A model generated the notes under the pieces. That model saw only the letters and a list, made by a program, of their open reading frames with translations. It was not told the DNA's origin and searched no databases. Positions 30,218 through 42,134 of a DNA stretch of 64,000 nucleotides are shown in pieces. A program made the position numbers and the translations under genes. Numbering within the stretch: the first letter of the stretch is position 1; every line of letters starts with the position of its first letter. Source of the stretch: Prorocentrum cordatum (lineage: Eukaryota; Sar; Dinophyceae; Prorocentrales; Prorocentraceae); NCBI GenBank assembly GCA_963575745.1, contig CAUYUJ010021043.1:1-64000 (forward strand), in the 5' to 3' direction.

Positions 30218-32518
30218 ATGCCCTATCTTTCACAGAAGACGCCCGTGAGGCCCACCATGCGACCTCATTATACTGTTCCTGGCCCTGCAACCGAAGGTCC
30301 GGCAAAGCCTGGTACCTCCGGGATCGGCGTACCCATCAACGCGGATTTGACAGGTATCACCGATGGCATGACCTTCATAAACTATCATCCTTTCACCGAG
30401 GCGGGGCCAGCGAAACCGCCAACTGCCCAGCCGCCTGGTGGAGATAAGGGTCATGCGCCAGCGGCCACGCCGCCTGGCGGGGCAGGACAAGACAAGGATG
30501 GGGATGATCATAGTACCGCGCCAAGTACCGAGATTCTGCCAGCACTCGCTAGCGCTATTCGAGACCAGTCGGAGAAGCCGCCCCCAGGGAGTCCAGGGGG
30601 TCCTGGATCCCCAGGCGGCGGAGGTGGTCGTGGTGGACCTTAGGGTCCAGGAGGGCCACATGACCAGGGAGGTCTTGATGAAAGTACCCCTCTGGATCAG
30701 TGGAGACAAGTTGGAAACAATCAGAAGGTGATGGACATTCCTGATTTTACAAAGATACGGGAGTGGCAGATGCACACGGTTCGTGCTGTTGCTGGATCGC
30801 CTCCTGAGACTCGGGAAGCACAGCTCTGGATCATGGAAGCTATGGACCCTTCTGTGGCTAACGAGCAGCTCAGAAATCCGGGTCGGTTCCAACGTTTGGA
30901 CATCATGATTGCCACTAACTTGATTGAGAAGTCCAACAAAATGCGTAGGAATCGCGGTCTCTCCACTCATCATATTCACTTCCTTCAACAGATCAATCGT
31001 ATGGAATACGGCGCCCAGAACGAGCAGAGGCTATTGAGGGGGCGCGAAATGATACGAGCCATTTGCACTTGGTGTTCCGTCAGATCGGAGTTGGGTCAAC
31101 ATCGCATTTCGCGTGATCTCTTTAAGGTAGTTATTAACCCCAATCGCCCAGATGCTGACCTATATCATTTCTATAATGAGTAGGCAGATGCTTATCAGCA
31201 GCTCTACGGCGTACGACCTCCATCTGACGAGATGCGAGCTTCGATCCATGCACACTTCATTGCGCAATGCAGGAAGCCGAAGAAATTGGAGTTTGTTTGC
31301 CAACTGTATGATTTGTCCACGGACAAGTTAGGATAGGGCATTAAAACCTATGCATGGCTCATATCTCAGATTGAATGGATGATGTTGCGTGAAGAGGAGG
31401 AATGGAACATCAGTATGCATGAGGGTACTTTGAACCAACGTGCGAGACGGACACGGCTGGGCGGTGGTGGAGGCAACGGCAACGACAATCGCCGAGGCCT
31501 CAACGGCAAAGCCGCTGCGGCAGAAGTGGCAGCGCGTCTTGGGAAATCCACGGATGTTATGAAGAACGGAGTAACCAAGGGCGAGACGACGTGCAAGTTT
31601 GTGCGTAAGGGCGATACCTGCCCGCATGCAGGTCAGGGATGCCCCTACAATCATAAGAGGCCTAAAGCCGCCGCTCCGGCCCAGCCGGTCGCGGGGGCTA
31701 CGTCAAGCGCTGCCCCGGCTCCGAACCCGAGTTCCAGAGGGAGGTCTGAGAAACCTTAAGGCGGAGGCCGAAAAGCACAGAGCCGATCGCAAACCCCGAC
31801 GGGTGGCCGTGGGAAGAGCACGCAGCAACGGAACAGGAGTCCATCCATTCGCTCGCGCGGACAAGAGAATACGTTGCCGTGTTGCGCTTACTCACGGGAC
31901 CCTAAGAACTGCCGTGGACCTCCAGACGGTTGCCACAGGCAACGCAGAGCCTTGACCGACGCAGAAAAGTTCAAGCGCGACAAATACGAACAAGCGAAGC
32001 TTGATGCGGGACAGACTCTGGGGCATGAGCGCACAATCAAACAAGCCAACGCCGCTGCTGCCAATGTCTCTTCATCCGCGGGTGGTGGTGGCTCTAGGGC
32101 CTCTAGCGCCAGCTCGGACAGACGCAAGAAATATGGAGACAATAACAAGGGCAGAGGCAAAGGTAAAGACATGCTATGTCGCTCTTTCAAGGAAACGGGG
32201 AAGTGCACGCGCGGAAAGGAGTGCTGGTTCGCTAAGACCACGCCCAATCATCCGCGACACTGGCTCCGCACTGGCGGCCCAGCCGCCAGCGCAGAAAGAC
32301 TGATTGGAATAAGTTTGTTAAGGATAATATTCCCTGCCTTCGTCGCTAGACGGACGCGGCGACGCCCGCGTCGGTCAAACCGAAAGCGGGGGGGCAGGGG
32401 TGCGTCCACTGACCCAGTCAGCTTGGGCGCGATAGCGCGCCCCGCCCCGTTAATTCGGGGCCTTCCCGGGCAGAAGCAGGTCGGCCCTCATTTTCCACAG
32501 GCCTCTATAGATATTGAC
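30218..32518 (+). pseudogene. Copia element: gag core with CCCH zinc fingers
   Basis: A proline-rich leader (30218-30643) is followed by a gag core (FTKIREWQMHTVRAVAGSPP, later LIEKSNKMRRNRGLSTHHIH) that continues through TAG at 31181-31183 and another TAG at 31334-31336. Next comes a nucleocapsid-like part with Cys/His clusters: CKFVRKGDTCPHAGQGCPYN+H (C-x8-C-x6-C-x3-H), a Cys cluster around CCAYSRDPKNCRGPP, and CRSFKETGKCTRGKECWFAK, where the expected final His is Lys. A TAA interrupts at 31757-31759. Such CCCH fingers bind the element RNA in related gag proteins. Confidence 0.7.
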
Positions 32519-32821
32519 GGATGAGTTGAGAGATATCCCGCCAGTGGGGAGTTTCTCCACGAGCGCAGGGAGCAAGTTGAGAGTCTGGTAAATATCCTGG
32601 CCAATGTCCTGCGCCCTCTTCCTCGGGGCGCTATCCGGATGCATTGGAGCGACCCCCCTAGCAAGAGTTGCCTTCGATCTCGGACGAAGGGTCGGTGCAA
32701 ATTCCGCGTCCGGTTTCGCCCCTCGACTGTGGAACCCGCCATCACTTGCAGGAAGGCGCGTCGCCACGACCTAAAAGAGTTGCCCTCAAGTGACACAGGC
32801 AGGTAGAGGCTCCCAGTTGAC

Positions 32822-33290
32822 ATGCGCCAGCAGTTATCCACCCAGTGGAGAGCGTCTGCGGCGGAGGCCCTAATCAAGGCATCAGACCTACAAGACGACG
32901 TCTGGCACCTTTGGTCGAGGACCGAGGAGGGGGAAGAGGGCCCACACGGCGCAACCGCTGCGGGATGTACAGACAGAGATGTTGCATATCTTGGAGCGCT
33001 GAGCTTTATCATTGATACAGGGTGCGGGTATAACCCCATAGCGGAAAGGCATATTAAAAGTGCAGGTGCAATGATATTGATTCGAAAGCTTCCGCAACCG
33101 ATCACTCTGAATACTGCCGGAGGGGAGTCAAAAGCCCTCGGTTCAGTTCGCATCGCATGCCCTAAATTTAAGGCTGGTAGTTTTAACGCATTGGTCATGC
33201 CGGAGACTCCAAGCGTGATCTCGGTAGGAGAGCGGCGCATGGATCACGGCTTTAGTTTCTTCTTGGCCAGCAGTTCGAAGGCCCTGCCTT
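32822..33290 (+). pseudogene. Copia element: aspartic protease
   Basis: Catalytic motif FIIDTGCGYNPIAERHI (D-T-G), flap-side strand ITLNTAGGESKALGSVRI, and the typical copia stretch MPETPSVISVGERRMDHGFSF. It cleaves the gag-pol polyprotein in the family. The frame is lost at about 33290, after which the next part is read one frame over. 32519-32821 has no clear open frame. Confidence 0.8.
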
Positions 33291-34166
33291 TTGTTGCCCA
33301 ACGGTCAAAGAGTGGACCTGATCGTTGGGGGCAAGATACCAGACTTGACCCTTTCAGGCAAAGAGGCGCTGGGTCAGTGGATGCGCGCGGTTGCCGCTGG
33401 GGAGGGCGAACCCCCTCATCAGTGGTGCTGCGTGACGCCAGGCGCCGAGGCGTTTCTGGATAATGTGGAATCGGCGGGAGGCCCTCCGCCCCATGCTGTT
33501 CAGACTCGCGTAACCATAGACTTGCATACACATGAGTTGATTGGAAACCACAGCTACGTTGACGGACGGCCGACTGAGCTCGCGCCCGTTTTTCCGTCTT
33601 CATTAGACTCTGCGGATACCATCATTTGTTTCTACTATTCGCCTCGTAAGGCAAGCGAATGCGGTTGGATTCGGACACCCACCGCCGTTGCTGCCTCCAA
33701 ATGTCTCTCGACTATGCCCTGCCACGGCCAAGCCGTCGGTTGGACTGACGAGCAGCCCGGCAAAGCTGTGGCCTGCGTAGCCGCATATAAGAGCCCTGGT
33801 TGGCACGGGGTCTCAGGATACCGACCCTATGAGATGGATCAAGGGTTGAACTCCAATGCGTGCGATGCGGCCCCCGGGCCCGAGGAGGGTGAAGTTGGAG
33901 ACGCTGACGGTGTCGACCTGGTCGACATCGACGCGCCGTCAGAACCAGACCCAGATGATGCAGAGGTTGAGGTGTCGGGCCCCCTTGCCGAGCGGCTCAA
34001 AAAGGCTGCAGCCCCCCTTTCGCATCTTCTAATTCATACTCCCAAGAACCCATATTGCTCAGTGTGCAACCGGGCCAAAGCCATCAGACGACAGCAGCGC
34101 AAAGCGCGCAACAAAGGGCTAAGGTTCCCCGCCCATGCGCTAACCCCACTTCGTTTGGACACCTGA
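33291..34166 (+). pseudogene. Copia element: linker and gag-pre-integrase zinc site
   Basis: Continues the protease C-terminal strand (MLPNGQRVDLIVGGKIPDL) in a new frame, then a long low-complexity acidic linker, and ends with an HH-CC zinc site (HLLIHTPKNPYCSVCNRAK) that normally precedes the integrase core. A TGA closes this frame at 34164-34166. The integrase core continues in another frame from about 34140. Confidence 0.7.
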
Positions 34167-35174
34167 CGACGATGGATCATTGGTTTGCGATGGATGCACT
34201 CTCGCGGTGGCTCTACGATGAGACCGCGCGCGTGCCTTTTCGCGACCGAGCAACTGATTTCCTCGCCGCTCAGGGTGTACACGACAAGTCTGCGGTTTAC
34301 ATTTGTAACTTTGTAGTAAACCTTAAAAGCCCCGGGAGAGGAGTTAGAATACTGTTGTACAGATGGTGCACGTGAGCTTGCAAGGGCATGTTACAAGCTC
34401 AAGATTGCCCATGATCCTACCATCCCAGGAAATAAGAAACAAAACGCTGTCGCCGAGCGCGCGAACGGCGTGGTGCAGATAGCTCGAGCTCTACTTATGC
34501 AGGCCGGTCCCCCACCACCATATTGCACGTATGCCGTCAGATATTTTTGTCTCTGCTACAACGCTAGGGCCCCTGAGGAAGGGAAGTCTAGTTGGGAACG
34601 TCGCTTTGGACATCCGTTTGAGGCGCCGCTTCTTCCCGTCGGGTCTCTCGTATGTTATGTACCCCCGCCAAAATCGAGATTTCGAAAAGCCAAGACTGGC
34701 GGCGCAATGATTCCTGGGTTATACCTGGGGCATGTGCACAAAGCGGGGGGCATGGTTGGTCCAGAGAGCTACGTTGTGCCGCTCAGGCAGCCAGACGGAC
34801 TCAATATGGAATCGGGGCGCGCGCCTGAGGGCAAGCGACCCGCCATTGAGAAGTCTGATCAGGTCTACAGCAACATCCTAGATGGCACTGCTGACGACCA
34901 GTCGCCCCAGTTTCCTATGAGGAAAGCGTGCGAGAAGGCTATGACTGAAGTGCGCTCCGTTGCGATCCCTCCAGCCGGCGAGGCCGCGGCCGTCCCAGAC
35001 GTTTCGGGGCAGGGGGCAGGAGTGCAGTCGGTCCATCCGTTTGGCGCAGAGGATTCCGCCATGATTATGCCGCCGCCTCCTCGAGGAGGCGAGGGCGCTC
35101 CACCACCAGACTCAGAGGCCGATTCCGACGACGACGGCGCGGGGGGTTGTGCGTGGATGACGAGCCTGCGGTAA
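34140..35174 (+). pseudogene. Copia element: integrase
   Basis: The first catalytic Asp lies in FGHLTTMDHWFAMD (about 34150-34195). After a frameshift near 34320 the second Asp lies in CCTDGARELARACYKL and the catalytic Glu in NKKQNAVAERANGVVQ, giving the D-D-E set of a DDE integrase. The C-terminal part (YAVRYFCLCYNARAP, WERRFGHPF, GSLVCYVPPP) is the usual copia extension. It inserts the cDNA. An acidic, proline-rich tail ends at 35174. Confidence 0.75.
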
Positions 35175-38100
35175 TTGACGGTCGGGGCCCACAGCGAGAC
35201 TCTCGTCCAGATGAAGATAAAGATCAGAAGTTAGGTCTCGCACACATCGAGTACCGTTTGGATCGCCAATCTAACTTTTCAGCGGCCAAGCCGCGTGAAA
35301 AAAGTCCCCGGGAAAGGGCGGCTCCTTGCTCGCGCGACTCAGAACCTTGATGCGTTGGAATGCGATGAGGACCGGCGCGTTGTCGTCGGACTGACGAAAG
35401 AAAAGCTGACACAAAAGCTCCCATTGACGGGTCGTCGAAAACATGCAGCATACGAGTTGTTCTGCATTATGATCCCGACTATGTTCCTGTTACTCAAGTG
35501 TGGGTTACAGACCCAGGCCCGAAGCGCGGTGCTCAACGGCTAAAGAAATTGCCCGAATCCACCAATCCTGGCATTCATCCTGGGCGCTGGTTCAATATGA
35601 TTCAGGCTCAACGCCGACGGGCTGCCGATCAATGCAAGGCTGAGAGGAGAGGATTCTTCGGCATTGACGATCCCGGCCCATGTCTTGCCCCCCTGCGTGA
35701 TATAGGCTTGGACGTGAAAGATCCGCCAACTCCGCCCGAGCCCGCAGTGGCACAGCCACCCGCGGTTCGCCCACTCTCTGAGGGGGACGCTGCTTACCTT
35801 GCGACGCAGCCAAAGGCAAGGAGAGCCGCGCCGTGGGTCGTTGAGCGATTCCGTCGTCAAGCGGCATAGGGCGGCCAAGCCGCAGCTGCGGCCACTGAAA
35901 CCTCCGAGGAGGACGACTCAGACGACTACCTTTCGGATGATGAGGATGCGCGGTGGAGGCAAACTTGGCACGGCGGCGCCATTGCGCGTGATGGTGCCCC
36001 CTGCGGCCCAGCCAGTAGGGGCCCATTGTCTGACGCGGATTCTTAAATTACTCAATGGGCAAGCCTGACCTCGAGTCCGGCGGCCGCCGCGTCGCGGCGA
36101 AGCGTGCCTCGAATGCCGTTGCAGCACAGCTCGGCCCCGATGCCAAGTCATCGTGAAAAAGAAAAGCTTGATTTGGATTACCCATACAACCCTTTTACTG
36201 ATCTCATTTCAATTATCGAAGAGCCTTTTCAACTTCCCGCTGAATGGCGACAAACTCAGGTTGATGCCGCTGTAGCTCGATCGGTTTCTCAAGTCGAAAC
36301 CCAGGCTAATCAAGATGCCCAGGCTGCTTTGAGAAAGGAATGGAACCGATTGCGAGACATAGGTACATGGGACGAGGAAGGCGTCAAATAATATGCCGAC
36401 GTTGTTGCAGAACTTCAAGGGCAGACTGCCCACTTCGGTCGTCCATTTGCGATCCTTGTCGAAAAGAACTCCGAGTTGCCACGCGGACACAAATATCGCA
36501 AGTATAAAGGTCGGGTCGTCTTCGACGGTTCGAGCGTGAGAGATCAGAATGCAGATGTCGCGTTGTTTCAGGAACTTTCCAGCAGCCCTGCTACGATGCA
36601 GGCCAGCAAAGCAGCTGACACCTATGGGCTCTTCGAAGGCCATAGTATCGAACAAGCCGACGCCCGTCAGGCCTACACTCAATCAAAGTTGGGTGGCACC
36701 CCGACATGGGCATTCCTGCCCCATGATGAGTGACTTGAGTCATGGTCACATATGCGCAATCCCGTATGCCCGTTGATTATATCTTTGCACGGGCACCCTG
36801 ATTCAGGGGGATATTGGGAGCAACGCTGCGAAGGGCACGTCACGGCTAAAGGCTCTATCAAATGTAGCCCGTGTCGCAGTTGTTATTTTCACACAGAAGT
36901 GAAATTAGTCCTGATACTCTATGTTGATGATTTCAAACTGGCTGGTCGTGCTGACAAGCTAGCTCAAGCATGGGTGTCGTTGCAATCCCCATCTCCCAGT
37001 TGCCCCAAAGGCATAGAGATAGATCCTCCAACAGCGGTCGGACGGCACTTGGGTTGCGAACATCGTCTCTCCACGCAGTTTGTCGAGTGGCAAGGTGAGT
37101 TGCCCGCGACTTTGGACCCACCGCCTCCTAAAGTTAAGAAGAACGCACCCGTCCCAGACGAGAGCGATGAGGAAGAAACGGGGGGTGACTCGACGGCCCA
37201 GCCGCCGGAGCCATACCAACCGAGAGAACCCAAACAGGCCAGAGCTATAGAGTACGACATGACTGAATTATTCGAATCCTGTGTCAATTTATATGCCCAA
37301 CTCACAGATACTGACCCAGCTACTTATCCTGCTGCGGGTGCCCCGTTTGGCCCCGAACTTGCAGATCTCGAGGGCGGTCAAGGCGGGCCGAGAGGCGAAG
37401 TTTGCCCCCCTGCGAAGGAAGCAATAGCATCAGCTTTGTATATCAATGTTGACATTGGGCCCCCAGATCAAGAGATCGTCGTGCACGGCCTGGACGCCGC
37501 AGCGGCCAGCCCCGATGATCCGGGGCCACCGACCCAGTCGGGCGTGCTCCAGCCCATTGCAGCGAAAGTATTGATGAAGATCCTGTACGGTGCGAGAATG
37601 GCTCGATATGACCTGCTCCGTGTTGTTTGCCATGCGGCCAGTTGCATTACCACATGGACAGAGCAACAAGACATGGATCTCTTCCGCTTCATTTGCTACA
37701 TAAATTGTACTTCTCACTACCGCATGTCTTCATGGGTAGGCGATAGGATGGAGGATGTCTTGTCGAAGCAATACTCCGATGCGGATCTGGCCAGTGACAT
37801 CCGAACACACAGGAGCACGAGTGCCAGTTATCAAGCAATTCGGGGCCCATATACTAGAGCTGGGCAGTCTATGAGATCTCAGCGGCAGACGTGCGTTTCC
37901 CATAGTACTCTTGAGGCTGAGATTGTGGCTGCCGACCTTGCCTTGCGAGAAGAACTGCTTGCAGCCCTCCCGCTTTGGGAAATATTGCCTGGGCGACAGA
38001 TGCGTTGCCTTTTCTTCGAAGATGGCCGGGCAGTTTGCAAGGTCATCAAACCCGGGGGGTCCATGAAGCTTGTGCACCTTCCGCGAACTCATCGCATTGA

Positions 38101-38284
38101 TGCTGCCGCAGTATCTGAACAGTTCTCTCGAGGTATCGTAGAACTTCAGCACGAGCGGACTCAAAATGAGGCTGCTGACATTGGAACGAAGAGATTTACA
38201 GACCCTTTGGCTTGGGTTAAAGTATTATATCTTGTAAAAATTGTAACTCCTAAATTTTGGATCGCCCAGCGGTGCCAAGACTAG
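35150..38284 (+). pseudogene. Copia element: reverse transcriptase and RNase H
   Basis: One frame from about 35498 to 38284, broken only by stops (TAG 35867-35869, TAA 36045-36047, TAA 36389-36391, TGA 36731-36733). RT fingers and palm: GRVVFDGSSVRDQNADVALF, EQADARQAYTQSKLGGTPTW. The catalytic YVDD is in LILYVDDFKLAGRAD (about 36909-36953). The stop at 36731 falls where relatives have a Trp-containing motif before PESW-like sequence. RNase H follows at about 37860-38200 (TCVSHSTLEAEIVAADLALR, HLPRTHRIDAAAVSEQF, ELQHERTQNEAADIGTK). It copies RNA into DNA and degrades the RNA strand in active relatives. Confidence 0.85.
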
Positions 38285-38363
38285 TTAGACTCGATGTTTT
38301 CAGACGGCCTCCCCCTGAAACCCGGGGGGGTTCTGAAGCCCAGCTTTAGGTCCGAGCCCGGCC

Positions 38364-38939
38364 TTGCGGAGAGGAGCTGCTGTACCCGGCAAGAAGATGA
38401 ATAAGAAAAAGAAGCGTGTCAACAAGGGTAAGCCCGCTGTGCATTCTCCAAAACCAATAAATATCCCAGCGGCGCCGAATGGCGCCCAGCGCCCGGCCGC
38501 CACCGACGCTGCCCCCGGACAAGCCGCGGTGGCAAATGCGCCCGGCCAAGCCGAGGTAGCGAGCGCGGCGAATGCACCCGGCCAGGCCGAGGTAGCTAGT
38601 ACAACTACTCTTGTTACGGAGAGAGACGGTTCCAGGAGAAGCCCCGATAAATCCAGGTCAAAGGAGGAGATCGAAATGAGGGCGATGTTTGACTTAACCG
38701 AGAGTGAAAGTGAGTCTGATACATCGGATCTGTCAAAAGCGATGCGCGACGAACAGTCGAGGCTCGAGCCGGTCAACACCGAGCAAGAAGAAGACACGCT
38801 CGGTTACAACCTTCTTCTTCCCCACCTTCCTCCTGCTGTTGCTGCTAACTTTCAGAGTAGGGGGATCACTGGACACAACGCGGACAGAGTCTTAAACGAT
38901 GGCACTTTGTTCCCAGACTTGTCACGCTTACGCCCGTGA
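38364..38939 (+). CDS. Basic/disordered ORF downstream of RNase H
   Basis: 191 codons. The N-terminus is Lys/Arg-rich (KKMNKKKKRVNKGKP), then Ala/Pro/Gly repeats encoded by two tandem 36-nt units (38540-38610, each with a CGGCCAAG/GGCCGAG hairpin core), then an acidic Ser/Asp/Glu stretch (DLTESESESDTSDLSKAM) and a C-terminal motif LGYNLLLPHLPPAVAANF. No family recognised. It starts 80 bp after the copia RNase H, so it is either an accessory ORF of that element or the first ORF of the next one. Confidence 0.4.
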   Translation: MRRGAAVPGKKMNKKKKRVNKGKPAVHSPKPINIPAAPNGAQRPAATDAAPGQAAVANAPGQAEVASAANAPGQAEVASTTTLVTERDGSRRSPDKSRSKEEIEMRAMFDLTESESESDTSDLSKAMRDEQSRLEPVNTEQEEDTLGYNLLLPHLPPAVAANFQSRGITGHNADRVLNDGTLFPDLSRLRP

Positions 38940-39159
38940 ATACAGGTTGTCCAGTTGACCCGAATAGGTTGGGTGATCGGCGTCGTACCTATGCAATCAA
39001 TGTCCGACATGGTTTGACTGTTGACCGTACGGATAATTGGCGTAACGAACGTAACACATATCATCACTCTTTTGAGCACAAGTCGAATGACGATTCCAGC
39101 GATGGCGACTATCATCCAAGTAGATGGACCGGCTGGACTGAATTCTGGATCCGGGACGA

Positions 39160-39860
39160 TTGCGCCCGGCCACCCAGTGGACCGGGGATCGACTCTTATT
39201 AGAATATTGTTGTGGCCCTCAGAGCAGGATTGGAAACCCCAAGAATTCTGTTGATAATTCGTGTAAGGTAATACGGTGTACGGAAAAGGAAGATATGAGG
39301 ACCGGCAAGGGAAGACGATTGGCTCTGAATGACATAAAGAAGTTCAAGGGACAACACATAACTTTTTGGGGCTCAGTGCCCTGTACGGGAGGTTCCCCCT
39401 GGCAATACGCGAACGAAGCCCATGATTTTCGCACTGGAAATCATAGAGCTATGCGTAGACTTCGAGGTATTAGGACTGATTTTTGATATCTGTTGGAATT
39501 TCCGCGTGATTGCCCGTGCTGTGCACAAAGCGAGGGGGTGCAGTTTGTCTTGAGTGGCCTACACAATGTAGTTATTGGAGGGCCCCCCAGGTGAAAGAGT
39601 TCATGAGAGAGCTAGGGTCTGTCAAAACGGCTTTGCATGGGTGTGCGTATGGATTAAGGGACAGTAAGGGTAATTTCATGGAACAAACCCTGGACGATCG
39701 CATCCACATCTCATGACGTGATTGAGGGACTCGAGCGCAAGTGTGACGGCACGCATGAGCATGTTGAGGCCAGAGGCCGGGAATGTAAGTCGGCTGAAGA
39801 TTACACGGGTGCCTTTGCTAAGCAGGTTCACGTTGTTGTTGTTCGCGCCGCTGAGCGCAT
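39160..39860 (+). pseudogene. Methyltransferase-like domain in retroelement
   Basis: Three successive frames rebuild one domain: LLLEYCCGPQSRIGN (glycine-rich first strand), CKVIRCTEKEDMRTGKGRRL, TFWGSVPCTGGSPWQYANEA (a PC motif after a strand, as in cytosine methyltransferases), VCLEWPTQCSYWRAPQVKEF, HGCAYGLRDSKGNFM, and CDGTHEHVEARGRECKSAED. The order suggests a Rossmann-type methyltransferase fold. Frameshifts near 39490 and 39717 and stops show decay. Family assignment is from motif order only. 38940-39159 has only short open frames. Confidence 0.5.
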
Positions 39861-42134
39861 GTTATCGACTCGTCGTCGTCCTGTCCCCTCCTCTAATTCC
39901 ATATGTGCCGCTGCCGTTTTGTCTCCACAGCTTGCGCGGGCCGCCCAGCGGCCGGCCTCCCCTCGGACCGCGCTGCCGCCGCGTTGCGGCTGCGCGGGCC
40001 CTGCCGGCCGCGGCCCCCGCGCGTCCGATTGGTCATTGGCCAAACCCATGTGTCAACCGCTGGATACTCCAGCGGCTAAGCCGTTGGGGGATGATGTGAC
40101 CTCGGTTTGCTCGGATGATGTTGTGTATGAACTCGCCTCGGATTTGCCTGAGGATGAAGAACCTCCCATCGGGGCAAAAGGACAGGCCCCTCCAAATGCA
40201 AGTCGAAAGGCACCCCCATCGGCCCAGCCGAGTGGGGGCGTCGCCCCGTCGGCCCAGCCGGCCACGGAGACGACTGACCCTTTTAGCCCCAGTGATGTCA
40301 TGATGAATGTTGACATCGAAATGGAAGGAGGCGTCGAGATTCACGCAGAGGATATCGCAGCTCGTAAGAGAGCTGCCTCCGCTGCTATTGACGACAACAA
40401 GCCTGCCAAAAGACAGCTGCCTCTTCTCAGGGGAAACATAGTTCCCGCGGGGAGCAGCCTGTCTTTCGGCGTTTTCCTGATAAGACCGAATGGTCCAGGC
40501 CTAGTTATGCAGGTAACATCAAGTTCGTGCGCAAAAAGGGATGGAGTTGGCGCTACACGATGTGGCGACACCATATCTTGTACATGCGGAACGACCAAGT
40601 CGTTACCGCATTGAAGGAAGATTTAGCTGCCAGCTCCCAGACGGTCTTTGAGCGTCTGTTTTCTCATGTCTCGCAAGACCCGTGGGTCGCCCACTGGACG
40701 ACATACGACAGAATGGCCACGTGCCGTCTTGATTGTGCTCCTCCTAAGATTGACCAGATTCCTGAGGGAACTTATGTTCAGTCATACCCTGATGAAATGA
40801 CGAAGCTGGTCTGCAGGTTTTCCACGAACGCACCGGGGGAGACCCGACGTCCTGTCCGAACTCTCGAGAAGGGAGAGGTCGCGGGCCCCACCTTTGGCAC
40901 AGCCATCCGGCGGGTGACGATATACGGTGATTTTGTGAGCATCCCAGTGAGGGACAACAAGACGAAAGGCTCTCCCATTTTGTGGTTGAACATGCGGGGC
41001 CCTTCGCCGCATGCCCCGCCCCGCGGCGAGCCCGCTGGGGACGGTTGGGGCACTATGTATGCCCTGCCTGTCGCCACAGGCCGACCTTACATGCCCGCGC
41101 ATGTTGTAGAGGAGGCTCTCACCGATTCAGCCAGAGCCAGTTATTTTCAGTCTTCTCCTCAGCAGGCTGTTGCCCGGCGCAGGGCAGCTCCTCGGTGGTC
41201 GCGCCCCTACGACTGCAAGGGATGGCTTGCGAGTGATGGCCTTGAAGACGGTGTCGGCTCGACTGACAAGCCGCACCTCCCGCCAGACACTGCGGCCAAT
41301 GCCGACCAGCGCGACCCAGTCGTTGCTGGAGAAAGGCCACTTTGCCCGAGGGTCTTGAGCAGCCCAATCTTGAGACGCCTTCTGAGGGCCCTTCTAAAGA
41401 CAGAGAGAAGTGTCCGGTCAAGGCGCCGAAAAGGCCACGCTTGGGAGCGGAGATGCCGGCCGACCCAGTCGGCTCGGCCGGCCAGCAATCGAGCGAACAT
41501 TGCCATGCCGCTTCCTTCGGTTGGATCTGCCCCGCAGACGCCCTTGCGCAACCCTGGAGCTGGTCGGCAGGCGACCGGCGGATCATCCGCCGGGTCGGCC
41601 TCGAATCCGGCTGCCCCGCCCGGCCAAGCCGAGGGCGGGGCAGGCGGTGGCTCTCCCCCTGGCCCAGCCGGTGGTGGAGGTGCCCCGTCCGGCTCAGGCG
41701 GCTCTCCCACGGGGAACCCTCCGCCCTCCGGTGACCCCCCTGGGGGCGGCGGCGGAGGTGGGCCCCCTGATGGGGGATCGATGGCAGTCGATGACGAGGG
41801 GAGGGACCTGCCCTACCTTGGGCGCGGCCCCTGGAACGTCCTCGATTACCACTGGCAGATGGGAGAATTAGCCGAGGACCCCAAACCGCCATTACGCGAA
41901 TGGGAGGCTCGAGTGTCCGAGATTATTCAGCCTTACGTTGGCATTACAGATCCCTGGCTGAAGGCCTGGACGGGGAAGTTGTCGCTTCAGGAGAATTGCC
42001 AGGCTATGACCCAGGTTGCCCGCCAGAGTGGGCATTCATGGGTCCCTTCTGTTGGTGAGGACATTGCGGCCATCATGGCCACCGGTAAGCCTACTGCGGA
42101 CTTTGTCCACCCTTTGTGCTTGATGCAACACTAG
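39861..42134 (+). CDS. Unrecognised retroelement coding region, long linker
   Basis: The first part (to 40614) is a Pro/Ala/Asp-rich linker with several hairpins in its DNA. From about 40527 another frame gives a compact segment (WSWRYTMWRHHILYMRNDQV, FERLFSHVSQDPWVAHWTTY, RRVTIYGDFVSIPVRDNKTK), then a long Gly/Pro/Ala linker to 41790, and a final folded-looking part (YVGITDPWLKAWTGKLSLQE, QVARQSGHSWVPSVGEDIAA). It ends at TAG 42132-42134, after which the same frame continues. No known family recognised. Confidence 0.45.

Larger units (their letters stand above)
27632..38284 (+). mobile_element. Degenerate Ty1/copia-type retrotransposon
   Basis: Gag, protease, integrase, reverse transcriptase and RNase H follow in copia order (protease - integrase - RT - RNase H) on the + strand. 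The coding sequence is broken by about a dozen in-frame stops and several frameshifts, so this copy is dead unless the stops are bypassed. No long terminal repeats were found by eye either upstream of 27632 or downstream of 38284. The left boundary is set at the first sustained gag frame and may lie further upstream. Confidence 0.85.
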
